DNA from: Dehalococcoidia bacterium
GTDB taxonomy: Bacteria; Chloroflexota; Dehalococcoidia; JAUYDP01
Reading direction: 5' to 3'
Length of the DNA stretch: 13,898 nt
Assembly (NCBI GenBank): GCA_030691805.1
Contig: JAUYDP010000347.1
Location: 1-13,898 of the forward strand
The position numbers and the translations under genes are program-made. This document shows, one piece after another, positions 5,468-11,882 of this stretch; position 1 is the first letter of the stretch, and each line of letters begins with the position of its first letter. The notes below the pieces were generated by a model. It saw only the letters and a list, made by a program, of their open reading frames with translations, made no database searches and was not told the DNA's origin.

Positions 5468-7342
5468 CTAATCGCCAAGCATTTCTTTGACCTTCCGGGC
5501 CAGGGCCATGGTCATCCCCGGCACCGCGGCCATCTCTTCCAGAGAGGCATTCTTGACCCCCTGAAGTGACCCGAAACGTTGTACCAGGGCCTTCTTGCGC
5601 TTTGGACCAACGCCTGGGACCTGGTCGAAACTCGACTCAAACGCTCGCCTCTGCCGCAAGTTGACATGGTAGGCCAGCGCGAAGCGGTGGGCCTCATCCC
5701 TGATGCGCTGTACCAGGTAGAGGGCCTGGGAATTATATGGCAGCGTGACCGGATCTGAAATCTTCGGCAGGAATATTTCTTCCCGCTCCTTGGCAAGTCC
5801 CAGGGATGGGATATCCTGCACTCCCGATTCCTCCATAGCCTCCAGTGCCGAGTTTAGCTGGCCCTTTCCACCGTCTATCATCACCAGGTCGGGGTAATGT
5901 GCCCAAGCTTCGGCGGCCTCCTGCTCATCGCGTAGGACGCTGGCCCGGTGGAAGCGGCGCCGAAGGACCTCCCGCAACATGGCGTAGTCATCAGCGCCTT
6001 CAACCGACTTTATGCGGAACCGCCGGTAGTGAGCACGCTTGGGCTGGCCGTTGACGAAAACCACCATGCTGCCGACGGCGAAGGCGCCCTGGATATTGGA
6101 GATGTCGTAGCACTCGATACGCTGTGGCAGGGATGGGAGGTCAAGGCGTTCCTGTAGCTCCCTCAACGCTGTAATGGTCTTATTGCTATCGGCCAGCCAC
6201 TTAGCCCGCAGTTGCCGCAGGGTCTCCCGAGCGTTCTCGGCCACCATCTCCACCAGTTTTCTCTTCTGGCCGCGTACGGGCGCCCGCAGATCCACTCGTC
6301 CTCCCCGTTTCTCCTTCAGCCAGCCCTCCAGGACTCCTCGGCCTTCTGGCGCCTCCGCCAGCAGGATGACGGGTGGGATATAACTGGCTGAGTCGTAGAA
6401 CTGCTCAATAAAGCTGGCCAAGACCTGGCTGGTTTCTTCCTCCTGGACTCCTTCCAGCAGGAAATGCTCCCGCCCGATTAGCTTGCCATTTCGCACCATG
6501 AAGACCTGGGCGCAGGCCTCGCTGTCCTCCATGGCCAGCGCCACCACGTCCTGGTCTACCAGGTCGGTGGAGTTTATCTTCTGCCTCTCCATAACTTGTT
6601 CCACGGCCAGGACCCGATCACGCAACTGCGCCGCCCGCTCAAACTCCAGCCCTTCAGCCGCATGTCCCATCTCTCGCCGCAGCTCCCTTACAACCCTCTC
6701 CTGTTTCCCTTCCAGGAAAAGGACCACCTGTTTGACGACCCTTTGGTAGTCCTCCGGGGTAATCTTCCCCATACACGGGGCTATGCAGCGGTTGATGTAG
6801 TAGTCTAAACAGGGCCGTCCCTGTTTCGCGGTTACGACTACATCACAGGTGCAATACGGAAAGAGGCGCTTCAGCAGATCCAGGGTCTGGCGAACCGACC
6901 TGGCGCTGGTGTAGGGGCCAAAGTATCTTGCGCCGTCCTTTTCATGTCCCCGCACCATGTAGACCCGGGGCCACTGGTTCTGAAGGTCTATCTTGATGTA
7001 AGGGTATGTTTTATCGTCCCGGAGATGTACATTGAAGGGAGGCCGGTATCTCTTGATAAGGTTGTTTTCCAGGATGAGCGCCTCCACCTCGGAATCGGTG
7101 ATAATGAACTCGAGATCGGCGATAAGGGAGACTAGCTTCCGGACCTTGGGTGCATGGCCTTCTTGGGAGCCGAAGTAAGAGGAAACTCGGTCCTTCAAGC
7201 TGGAGGCCTTGCCAACGTATATCACCTTGCTTGCCGAGTCGCGCATCAGGTATACCCCCGGCCTGGCGGGTAGTATTCTCAGTTGTTCGGCGAAGTGCTC
7301 ACTTACCATGGATTCGCTTCCATCTACAAAGAATTCTATCAT
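5468..7342 (-). CDS. uvrC: Excinuclease ABC subunit C
   Basis: About 624 residues from the chosen ATG, normal for UvrC, the dual-incision nuclease of nucleotide excision repair. In order: GIY-YIG domain near residues 29-56 (PGVYLMRD, YVGKASSLKDR) for the 3' cut; a Cys cluster (YCTCD, RPC, RCIAPC) matching the Fe-S-binding cysteines; a UVR motif (GLEFERAAQLRDRV) for UvrB contact; the RNase H-like domain for the 5' cut (CYDISNIQG, MIDGGKGQL, DEAHRFALAYH); and a C-terminal helix-hairpin-helix pair (VPGVGPKRKKAL, VPGM). ATG 7342 is preceded by AGGGGAAGGG. The frame is open to 7396, but that extension enters a palindromic repeat; M12 (7309) is another possible start. Confidence 0.95.
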   Translation of the reverse strand: MIEFFVDGSESMVSEHFAEQLRILPARPGVYLMRDSASKVIYVGKASSLKDRVSSYFGSQEGHAPKVRKLVSLIADLEFIITDSEVEALILENNLIKRYRPPFNVHLRDDKTYPYIKIDLQNQWPRVYMVRGHEKDGARYFGPYTSARSVRQTLDLLKRLFPYCTCDVVVTAKQGRPCLDYYINRCIAPCMGKITPEDYQRVVKQVVLFLEGKQERVVRELRREMGHAAEGLEFERAAQLRDRVLAVEQVMERQKINSTDLVDQDVVALAMEDSEACAQVFMVRNGKLIGREHFLLEGVQEEETSQVLASFIEQFYDSASYIPPVILLAEAPEGRGVLEGWLKEKRGGRVDLRAPVRGQKRKLVEMVAENARETLRQLRAKWLADSNKTITALRELQERLDLPSLPQRIECYDISNIQGAFAVGSMVVFVNGQPKRAHYRRFRIKSVEGADDYAMLREVLRRRFHRASVLRDEQEAAEAWAHYPDLVMIDGGKGQLNSALEAMEESGVQDIPSLGLAKEREEIFLPKISDPVTLPYNSQALYLVQRIRDEAHRFALAYHVNLRQRRAFESSFDQVPGVGPKRKKALVQRFGSLQGVKNASLEEMAAVPGMTMALARKVKEMLGD

Positions 7343-7365
7343 ATCCCTTCCCCTAATCCCCACCA

Positions 7366-7465
7366 GAGAGTGTTGAATTACTTCCGTAGTCGGCATCGTC
7401 CCCGATGCCGACGGTCGGGGTCAGGGACGACCCGACTACAGGACCAGGGGTTATTCAACAGTCTC
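7366..7465. repeat. Nested palindromic element (MITE/REP-like) upstream of uvrC
   Basis: The ends GAGAGTGTTGAATTA (7366-7380) and TTATTCAACAGTCTC (7451-7465) are inverted repeats with 13 of 15 matches. Inside, GTAGTCGG and CCGACTAC pair. Within those are two hairpins, GTCGGCATCG-TCCC-CGATGCCGAC and a GTCGGG...CCCGAC stem. The fold would be a long stem with a branched head. No ORF is inside. The organisation fits a non-autonomous mobile repeat; no transposase is in the window and target duplications are not clear. Confidence 0.65.
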
Positions 7466-7474
7466 CACCAGCGG

Positions 7475-7504
7475 ATGGTACAATTATGGTTAAATATGGT
7501 TCAA
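7475..7504 (-). promoter_or_regulatory. Candidate uvrC promoter beyond the palindromic element
   Basis: On the minus strand TTGAAC (7504-7499) and TACCAT (7480-7475) are 18 nt apart in an AT-rich stretch. Transcription would begin near 7468, so the whole palindromic element would lie in the uvrC leader RNA. No SOS box was recognised. Low confidence because other hexamers in this AT-rich stretch fit comparably. Confidence 0.3.
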
Positions 7505-7605
7505 TGATTATTCAATTGAGCTTTTCTACAACCCCAAAGGACAAACGTAAGTAGAATCTGGATGGCCGGGACCGTCAGGTAAGCTAAATCGAAAAAAGCG
7601 AGCGC

Positions 7606-7634
7606 TTGACGCTCCAGACGTTCTGTAGTATCAT
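7606..7634 (+). promoter_or_regulatory. Sigma-70 promoter of the RHH-vapC operon
   Basis: TTGACG (7606-7611) and TATCAT (7629-7634), each one mismatch from consensus, are separated by 17 nt. The predicted start is near 7641, 22 nt before the ATG, with GAGAGG as ribosome binding site. Confidence 0.6.
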
Positions 7635-7635
7635 T

Positions 7636-7662
7636 CTGATAGTATAGAGAGGATACTGTCAG
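7636..7662 (+). promoter_or_regulatory. Inverted-repeat operator candidate of the RHH-vapC operon
   Basis: CTGATAGTAT (7636-7645) and ATACTGTCAG (7653-7662) are inverted arms with a single mismatch and a 7-nt spacer. They cover the transcription start, the ribosome binding site and the base before the ATG. A further half-site, AGTATCA (7627-7633), overlaps the -10. Ribbon-helix-helix antitoxins typically bind such short palindromic half-sites, so autorepression is likely but inferred. Confidence 0.55.
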
Positions 7663-7914
7663 ATGGGAGCCTATGTAAGGCGAGTTCAAACCGTCCTAAC
7701 CGAAGACGCATTCTATGAGCTATCCCGTTTATCTGAGGAGACGCAGAAGCCTCTAAGTGTTTTAGTTCGCGAAGCTATTGAGAAAGTCTACCTTAAGCAG
7801 GCTGTCTTGTCACAACGCCAGCGGGCCTTGCATAGCCTACTCTCCCTGAAAGCTCCCGTCTCCGATTGGCCTGAAATGGAGGAGGAGATTATACGTGGCG
7901 CTATAGAAGAATGA
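7663..7914 (+). CDS. Ribbon-helix-helix (CopG/VapB-like) antitoxin
   Basis: The 83-residue protein begins with a beta-strand (RRVQTVLTEDAF) followed by two helices (YELSRLSEETQKPLSVLVREAIEKVY), the RHH DNA-binding pattern at residues 5-45. The C-terminal region (SDWPEMEEEIIRGAIEE) is acidic and helical, suited to wrapping the toxin active site. Its stop overlaps the toxin ATG (ATGA, 7911-7914). It should act as a DNA-binding dimer repressing its own promoter at the inverted repeat upstream and as inhibitor of the PIN toxin. Confidence 0.85.
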   Translation: MGAYVRRVQTVLTEDAFYELSRLSEETQKPLSVLVREAIEKVYLKQAVLSQRQRALHSLLSLKAPVSDWPEMEEEIIRGAIEE

Positions 7915-8378
7915 GCAATCAAACCTTCTTCCTGGACGTCAATATCCCCATGTACGCCGCCGGCGCCGACCACCCTCGCAAATCTGCATGCGTTTGGGTA
8001 ATGCAGGAGATTGCTCGAGGCCGGGTAAACGCAGCAGTAGACACTGAGATCATCCAAGAGATTCTGCACCGTTTCGGTGCAATCCGGCAGTGGGAGGTAG
8101 GTTCGACGATGGCCGAGAGCCTCCTGGATCTGGTCCCTACGGTATATCCTGTGCATGCGGGGGACCTGCGCAAAGCCATCAACGTTTTCAGGAAGTACGG
8201 GCCGCAAGGTATCACCGCCAGGGACGCTTTGCACGTAGCCGTGATGCTAAATAATGGCCTGACCCATATTCTTTCCACGGACACCCATTTTGATCTGGTC
8301 GTTGGCATCACTCGAATATACCTTGGCACCGAGGACCAGGCACGTTTGGACCTGGAACAATTTAACGTGCCGGATTAA
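7911..8378 (+). CDS. vapC: PIN-domain ribonuclease toxin (VapC family)
   Basis: A 155-residue PIN protein with the full acidic set: D9 (FFLDVNIPMY), E46/E50 (TEIIQEIL), D105 (ITARDALHVA) and D124 (LSTDTHFD), with D128 adjacent. It is distinct from the PIN protein at 699-1142 in both sequence and antitoxin class (RHH rather than AbrB). It is translationally coupled to the antitoxin and should be an endoribonuclease acting on tRNA or rRNA in the cytoplasm. The C-terminal 15 residues (EDQARLDLEQFN...) are charged. No terminator is visible before the ECF sigma gene. Confidence 0.9.
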   Translation: MSNQTFFLDVNIPMYAAGADHPRKSACVWVMQEIARGRVNAAVDTEIIQEILHRFGAIRQWEVGSTMAESLLDLVPTVYPVHAGDLRKAINVFRKYGPQGITARDALHVAVMLNNGLTHILSTDTHFDLVVGITRIYLGTEDQARLDLEQFNVPD

Positions 8379-8481
8379 GCCCCAAGCGTCGAATCTGCCA
8401 TCTGCAAATCCCATCGAACCCGCGCTCAGAAAACGGTGTATAGTTTAATAGGATAGGAAACACTGTGAGCAAGAGCGCCCC

Positions 8482-9051
8482 TTGGACCTGGTAACCCGCA
8501 GCCTGGCCGGAGACCAGCGAGCCTTCGCCGCCCTATTTGACCAGTACAAGAACCTGGTTTACAAAACGGCGTATCTGTTGCAGGGTAGCGCCGATGATGC
8601 CGAGGATACGCTCCAGGAAGTGTTCCTTTTAGTGTATAGATCCCTTTCCACCTTCGATCCGGCCAAAGGGGCCTTCACCACCTGGCTGCACCGTATTACG
8701 GTAAATCATTGTTTGAATCAGCGTCGCAAGCGGCGGTTATTATTGCTCTCTTTCGACAAGATCTCTCCAAACCTGCTGCCCGCCCGGGATGCGTCGCCGG
8801 AGCAAAGGTTTGTAGAGGAAGAAGCGGTCCGTGCCTCATTGAATCAGCTTAGCGAAAAGCTGCGGGCAGTGGTGGTCCTGCGCTACTATTCAGACCTCTC
8901 ACACCTCGAGATATCCCAGGTGCTGAACATCCCAGTCGGCACGGTAAAGTCACGGCTAGACGCGGCCGTTAAGTCCCTGCGCGGGGCATTGAACAAGGCG
9001 GAAGGTGCGCCAGCCCGGACCGGGTACACCCAGAAGGAGGCTCCAAAATGA
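8482..9051 (+). CDS. ECF-type RNA polymerase sigma factor
   Basis: A 189-residue group IV sigma factor. Region 2 spans about residues 12-82 (AFAALFDQYKNLVY, DAEDTLQEVFLLVY, FTTWLHRITVNHCLNQRRKRR). Region 4 spans about 118-168 (LSEKLRAVVVLRYYSDLSHLEISQVLNIPVGTVKSRL), containing the -35-binding helix-turn-helix. The linker lacks a region 3. The only plausible start in frame is TTG 8482; ATG and GTG are absent between it and an upstream TAG at 8449, and its ribosome binding site is poor, so translation may be low. The stop overlaps the ATG of the anti-sigma gene (ATGA). A GAACC at 8416-8420 followed by CGGTGTATAG could be an autoregulated ECF promoter, speculatively. Confidence 0.92.
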   Translation: MDLVTRSLAGDQRAFAALFDQYKNLVYKTAYLLQGSADDAEDTLQEVFLLVYRSLSTFDPAKGAFTTWLHRITVNHCLNQRRKRRLLLLSFDKISPNLLPARDASPEQRFVEEEAVRASLNQLSEKLRAVVVLRYYSDLSHLEISQVLNIPVGTVKSRLDAAVKSLRGALNKAEGAPARTGYTQKEAPK

Positions 9052-10214
9052 ATTGCCATGAAGTGAGCGGGATGCTGGTCGCTTATTTGGAAGGCGAGGT
9101 TACCCCTTCGGAACGCTCTGCGATTCAAGCCCACTTGGCCGGATGCGACTCATGCAACTGGGAGTTGAGCGCCTTTTCGGACCTAAGGGGCCGGGTGCGC
9201 GAGTCTCTCCACTCCATAGCAGCCAGATCAGCCCCTTCACCCTTGGCCTGGGAGCGATTGAAGGTATCTCTATCATCTAAATTTGACTCAAAGGAGCAGA
9301 AATGGCAATATCTTGGCGAAAAGCTGGTCAGAAGCCACAGGAGGTGGATGATGCCCTTTAACTGGCGCGTTCCGCGGTGGTTGCCCGTTTCCGCCATGGT
9401 TCTGTTGGTCGTATTGGCCGCCTATGCCCTGGCGCCTCCACTCAGGACGGCGGCCCAGGACCCGCTGGGCATCTTTCGCGTAAAGCGTTTCGCCACCGTT
9501 ACCGTTGACCCGTCGAAGCTGCCGGTCCCCATGGGAGACCCCACGGCCCTGGGCTCCTTGACCATAAGCCAGGCCCCCAGCGTCACTACGGTCGCCAGCC
9601 TTCAGGAGGCGCAGTCTCTGGCGGACTTCCCCCTAAGAAGTCCCAAGGGTCTCCCCAGTGACGCTGTAGCTAACGCCAAGATCGCGGTCAGCAAGGAGGG
9701 GCGTTTCAGCTATACCTTTGACCTGCAGAAGCTCCGAGCCTACCTGGCCGGCCTCGGCATCGCGGCCGGGAGCCTGCCCGCCAGCCTGGACGGGGCCACC
9801 CTGAAGCTCACCATTCCGTCCCAGGTCGTTATTGAATATCGCGCTCAGAGCGGGACCGGCCCGTCCCTGGTAATAAGCCAGGGCCGGAGCCCGGTGCTTG
9901 AAGCGCCACCCGGACTTAACGTGGAAGAGATTCGCCGCCAGATACTGTCCATGCCGGGGCTCCCCCCCGAGCTGACTGCCCAGCTCCAGGCCCTGGAGGA
10001 CTGGCAGCATACGGCGGTCATCCCGCTTCCCAAAGACCGGGCCCTCTCCAAAGAGGTCACCGTGGACGGCGTCAAAGGGCTTTACATCCAGGGAGGCTCC
10101 GGGACCAGCAATGCCCTTCTCTGGCAAAAAGGCGAAATCCTGTACGGTATGGCCGGGACCCTGTCGGCTGAAGAGCTGCTGGCAGCGGCTAACTCCTTAA
10201 CTCCCTCACCCTAA
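9048..10214 (+). CDS. Membrane anti-sigma factor with N-terminal zinc-binding (ZAS) domain
   Basis: 388 residues. The cytoplasmic N-terminus has the anti-sigma zinc site: C3/H4, then H29-x3-C33-x2-C36 (AHLAGCDSC). One transmembrane helix lies at about 109-130 (WLPVSAMVLLVVLAAYALAPP). The extracytoplasmic part (about 135-388) has no recognised enzyme motif; its ADFPLRSPKGLP start and the end pattern LLWQKGEILYGMAG-LSAEELLAAA resemble DUF4367-type sensor domains. It should hold the coupled ECF sigma factor inactive until an envelope signal. The preceding gene overlaps it by 4 nt. The last codons (SP-stop) fall in a CTCACCCTAACCCC repeat, so the extreme C-terminus may be repeat-derived. Confidence 0.88.
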   Translation: MNCHEVSGMLVAYLEGEVTPSERSAIQAHLAGCDSCNWELSAFSDLRGRVRESLHSIAARSAPSPLAWERLKVSLSSKFDSKEQKWQYLGEKLVRSHRRWMMPFNWRVPRWLPVSAMVLLVVLAAYALAPPLRTAAQDPLGIFRVKRFATVTVDPSKLPVPMGDPTALGSLTISQAPSVTTVASLQEAQSLADFPLRSPKGLPSDAVANAKIAVSKEGRFSYTFDLQKLRAYLAGLGIAAGSLPASLDGATLKLTIPSQVVIEYRAQSGTGPSLVISQGRSPVLEAPPGLNVEEIRRQILSMPGLPPELTAQLQALEDWQHTAVIPLPKDRALSKEVTVDGVKGLYIQGGSGTSNALLWQKGEILYGMAGTLSAEELLAAANSLTPSP

Positions 10215-10275
10215 CCCCCAGAGGTCCAGCGGGAGAGAGGAACGTCCCTTCTCCCCCAGGGAGAGGACTGGGATG
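10203..10275. repeat. CTCACCCTAACCCC-type imperfect palindromic repeat
   Basis: The segment contains CTCACCCTAACCCC, then GGGAGA (10231-10236) inverted to TCTCCC (10250-10255), then GGGAGAGGACTGGG. It resembles short GC-rich palindromes dispersed in many bacterial genomes. It spans the anti-sigma stop codon and may also act as a hairpin at the end of the sigma/anti-sigma transcript, although no T-run follows. Confidence 0.45.
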
Positions 10276-10316
10276 TGGGCCGACGTCTTTGAGAAGGGCA
10301 TGGTTCAATACGTCAG

Positions 10317-10508
10317 TCAGCTGCCAATCTCTGGTATCGACAGGCCACGACATATCTTTCTGGCCAGCTTATTCGGTGTCTCTGTGTGTCGAGGGATCGC
10401 CTCAATGGCTCCAGTCCGCGGGTTCGTCCACAGCGAATGCGAGTGGCCTTCCCTCTTGAGATAGCAACCATGTCTCCTCAAGTGTCGGAGCAGTTCGCTC
10501 CGCTTCAC
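10317..10508 (-). CDS. hicA: HicA mRNA interferase toxin
   Basis: A 63-residue protein of the HicA/YcfA family with a dsRBD-like fold: KRSELLRHLRRHGCYLKREGHSHSLW, then NPRTGAIEAIPRHTE, then KLARKICRGLSIPE. The catalytic histidine of the G-x-H signature is H24 (GHSH), with H22 beside it. HicA cleaves mRNA independently of translation and is blocked by HicB. It overlaps the end of hicB by 4 nt on the same strand. Length and motif order are normal, so the toxin looks intact. Confidence 0.9.
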   Translation of the reverse strand: MKRSELLRHLRRHGCYLKREGHSHSLWTNPRTGAIEAIPRHTETPNKLARKICRGLSIPEIGS

Positions 10509-10720
10509 CTGATCGAGACCTTCTCAAGGATGGCGTCCTTCGGAAGTCCCCGCAAGCCGTCTTCCCTCCGGTCCTCAAGGATGAGCGCGATCGCCTCGGC
10601 CAGGCTGCTTACGGCTTCTTCTTTTGTCTTCCCTTGGCCATTCGCGCCTGGCACCTCGGGGCAATAGGTTATAAACCAATTATGGTCGCGCTCAATGACA
10701 GCCGTGAATTCATTGGCCAT
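10505..10720 (-). CDS. hicB: HicB antitoxin
   Basis: The 71-residue protein matches the short HicB form: FTAVIERDHNWFITYCPEVPGANGQGKTKEEAVSSLAEAIALILED. The partial RNase H-like fold is followed by a short basic tail (LPKDAILEKVSIR) rather than a separate HTH or RHH domain. GAGG lies 8 nt before the ATG. hicB precedes hicA with overlapping stop and start codons, giving a coupled operon. A TGCCCC-TTAT-GGGGCA palindrome 34-49 bp upstream of its start is a candidate operator. Confidence 0.9.
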   Translation of the reverse strand: MANEFTAVIERDHNWFITYCPEVPGANGQGKTKEEAVSSLAEAIALILEDRREDGLRGLPKDAILEKVSIR

Positions 10721-10753
10721 TCCATCATCCTCACTTCACAAACGAGCTTTCCT

Positions 10754-10769
10754 TGCCCCTTATGGGGCA
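10754..10769. promoter_or_regulatory. Perfect 6-bp-arm palindrome upstream of hicBA
   Basis: TGCCCC-TTAT-GGGGCA is a perfect inverted repeat centred 41 bp upstream of the hicB ATG. A GTACGTAC palindrome lies close by at about 10773-10780. It could be a HicB operator or a short terminator hairpin for whatever is transcribed toward hicB. By-eye call. Confidence 0.4.
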
Positions 10770-10960
10770 CCAGTACGTACCAAAATCCATTCGCAGGGGA
10801 TCTCTACCGCCAAGAACCTTGCTCCAACAGTATGATACTCCAAATGGGCGTGTTTTACAGCAACCATGACCAGGCCTGTGGCCGATGGGTCATAGAGGCC
10901 GACCCCGATGCCTTGACAAGGCAGCGGGTTATATCCATAATTTGCTGCGACAATGACCAT
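10760..10960 (-). pseudogene. Possible small gene or gene remnant upstream of hicBA
   Basis: A minus-strand open frame covers most of the spacer between hicB and the ABC transporter gene. From ATG 10960 it would give 66 residues, including VGLYDPSATG, then VMVAVKHAHLEYHTVG, then ARFLAVEIPCEWILV. The residue composition looks protein-like, but I recognise no family and no ribosome binding site. It overlaps the ABC-gene promoter and start region at its 5' end. It may be the 3' end of a gene truncated by rearrangement, or chance. Confidence 0.25.
10913..10941 (+). promoter_or_regulatory. Near-consensus promoter giving a probable leaderless ABC-transporter mRNA
   Basis: TTGACA (10913-10918) and CATAAT (10936-10941) are spaced exactly 17 nt apart, only one base from full consensus. 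The start is expected at about 10948-10952, within 0-5 nt of the ATG at 10953. No Shine-Dalgarno precedes that ATG. Confidence 0.7.
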
Positions 10961-11882
10961 GAAAATGGAGGCTAACCAACCTGTCATAGAGGCTCAGTGC
11001 CTGCGTAAGTCATACAACCAGAAACTCGCGGTAGAGGACCTCTCTCTTACCGTAGGGCGAGGTGAGGTTTTCGGCTTCCTTGGTCCTAACGGGGCGGGAA
11101 AGACCACATCACTTAAGATGCTCCTGGGCCTGGTTGTCCCGACCGGCGGCTCCGGAACCCTGCTAGGGAGGCCGCTCGGCGAGCCGGAAACCCGGAGGCA
11201 TGTGGGGTTCTTACCAGAGCACTTCCGGTTCCACGAGTGGTTACAGGCGGCGGAATTTCTCCATTTCCATGGCCGGCTTTATGGTATGAGCCCCAAACGA
11301 AGGCAGGAGCGGGTGGCGGAGGTCCTGGAATTGGTGGGCCTATCTGATTGCGCCGGCCAGAAGCTGAGCACCTTCTCCAAGGGCATGCTCCAACGCATAG
11401 GCATCGCCCAGGCCCTGCTGAACGATCCTCACGTCGTCTTTCTGGATGAGCCGACATCCGGCCTTGACCCCCTGGGGCGCCGCCTGGTCAGGGACATCAT
11501 ACAATCTATGAAAGAGCAGGGTATAACCGTGTTTTTGAACTCCCACCTCCTCAGTGAGGTCGAGCGCGTGTGCGATAGGGTCGCTATTATCAACAAGGGC
11601 CGGGTGGTAGAGCAAGGCGCCCTTGCAGAGCTACTCTCCGGGGAATTCGAAGTGGACCTTCGCCTGGGGGCACCCTCCCCGGCCCTGCTGGAAGAACTGG
11701 AACGGCTTGCCGGTCCGATAACGGCCAACGGCTCCGTGATGAGCGTCAGGTTGCAGGACGAGGCAGCCATCCCCCACCTGGCCGAGATTGTGGTGAAGCA
11801 CAAAGGCCAGCTCCTGGCCCTCACCCCCAGGCGCTCTTCCCTGGAGGACTACTTCGTGCAGGTCATCGAGGGCGACGTGTGA
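10953..11882 (+). CDS. ABC-2 type exporter, ATP-binding subunit
   Basis: 309 residues. Walker A GPNGAGKTT (44-52), a Q-loop with Glu in place of Gln (FLPEH, 87-90), an ABC signature of the LSTFSKGMLQR type (138-148), Walker B VVFLDEP (161-167), D-loop SGLD and H-loop H198. The C-terminal ~80 residues form the extra domain common in ABC-2 ATPases of the CcmA/drug/bacitracin exporter group. It should power the permease encoded next, whose GTG overlaps its TGA. ATG 10953 is chosen from the promoter position; M3 and M5 (10959, 10965) are alternatives. GGAGG at 10968-10972 has no good start after it in frame. Substrate unknown. Confidence 0.93.
   Translation: MTMKMEANQPVIEAQCLRKSYNQKLAVEDLSLTVGRGEVFGFLGPNGAGKTTSLKMLLGLVVPTGGSGTLLGRPLGEPETRRHVGFLPEHFRFHEWLQAAEFLHFHGRLYGMSPKRRQERVAEVLELVGLSDCAGQKLSTFSKGMLQRIGIAQALLNDPHVVFLDEPTSGLDPLGRRLVRDIIQSMKEQGITVFLNSHLLSEVERVCDRVAIINKGRVVEQGALAELLSGEFEVDLRLGAPSPALLEELERLAGPITANGSVMSVRLQDEAAIPHLAEIVVKHKGQLLALTPRRSSLEDYFVQVIEGDV

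Noticed and set aside
7343..7396. 18-residue N-terminal extension of UvrC
   Set aside because: It enters the palindromic element, lacks a ribosome binding site and precedes the usual UvrC start; ATG 7342 has a good SD.
7501..7689. 62-codon minus-strand frame upstream of the RHH antitoxin gene
   Set aside because: It overlaps the strong plus-strand promoter and operator and the antitoxin start, with no family resemblance.
10273..10667. Plus-strand frames across hicBA
   Set aside because: They are antisense to two well-recognised genes (hicA, hicB).
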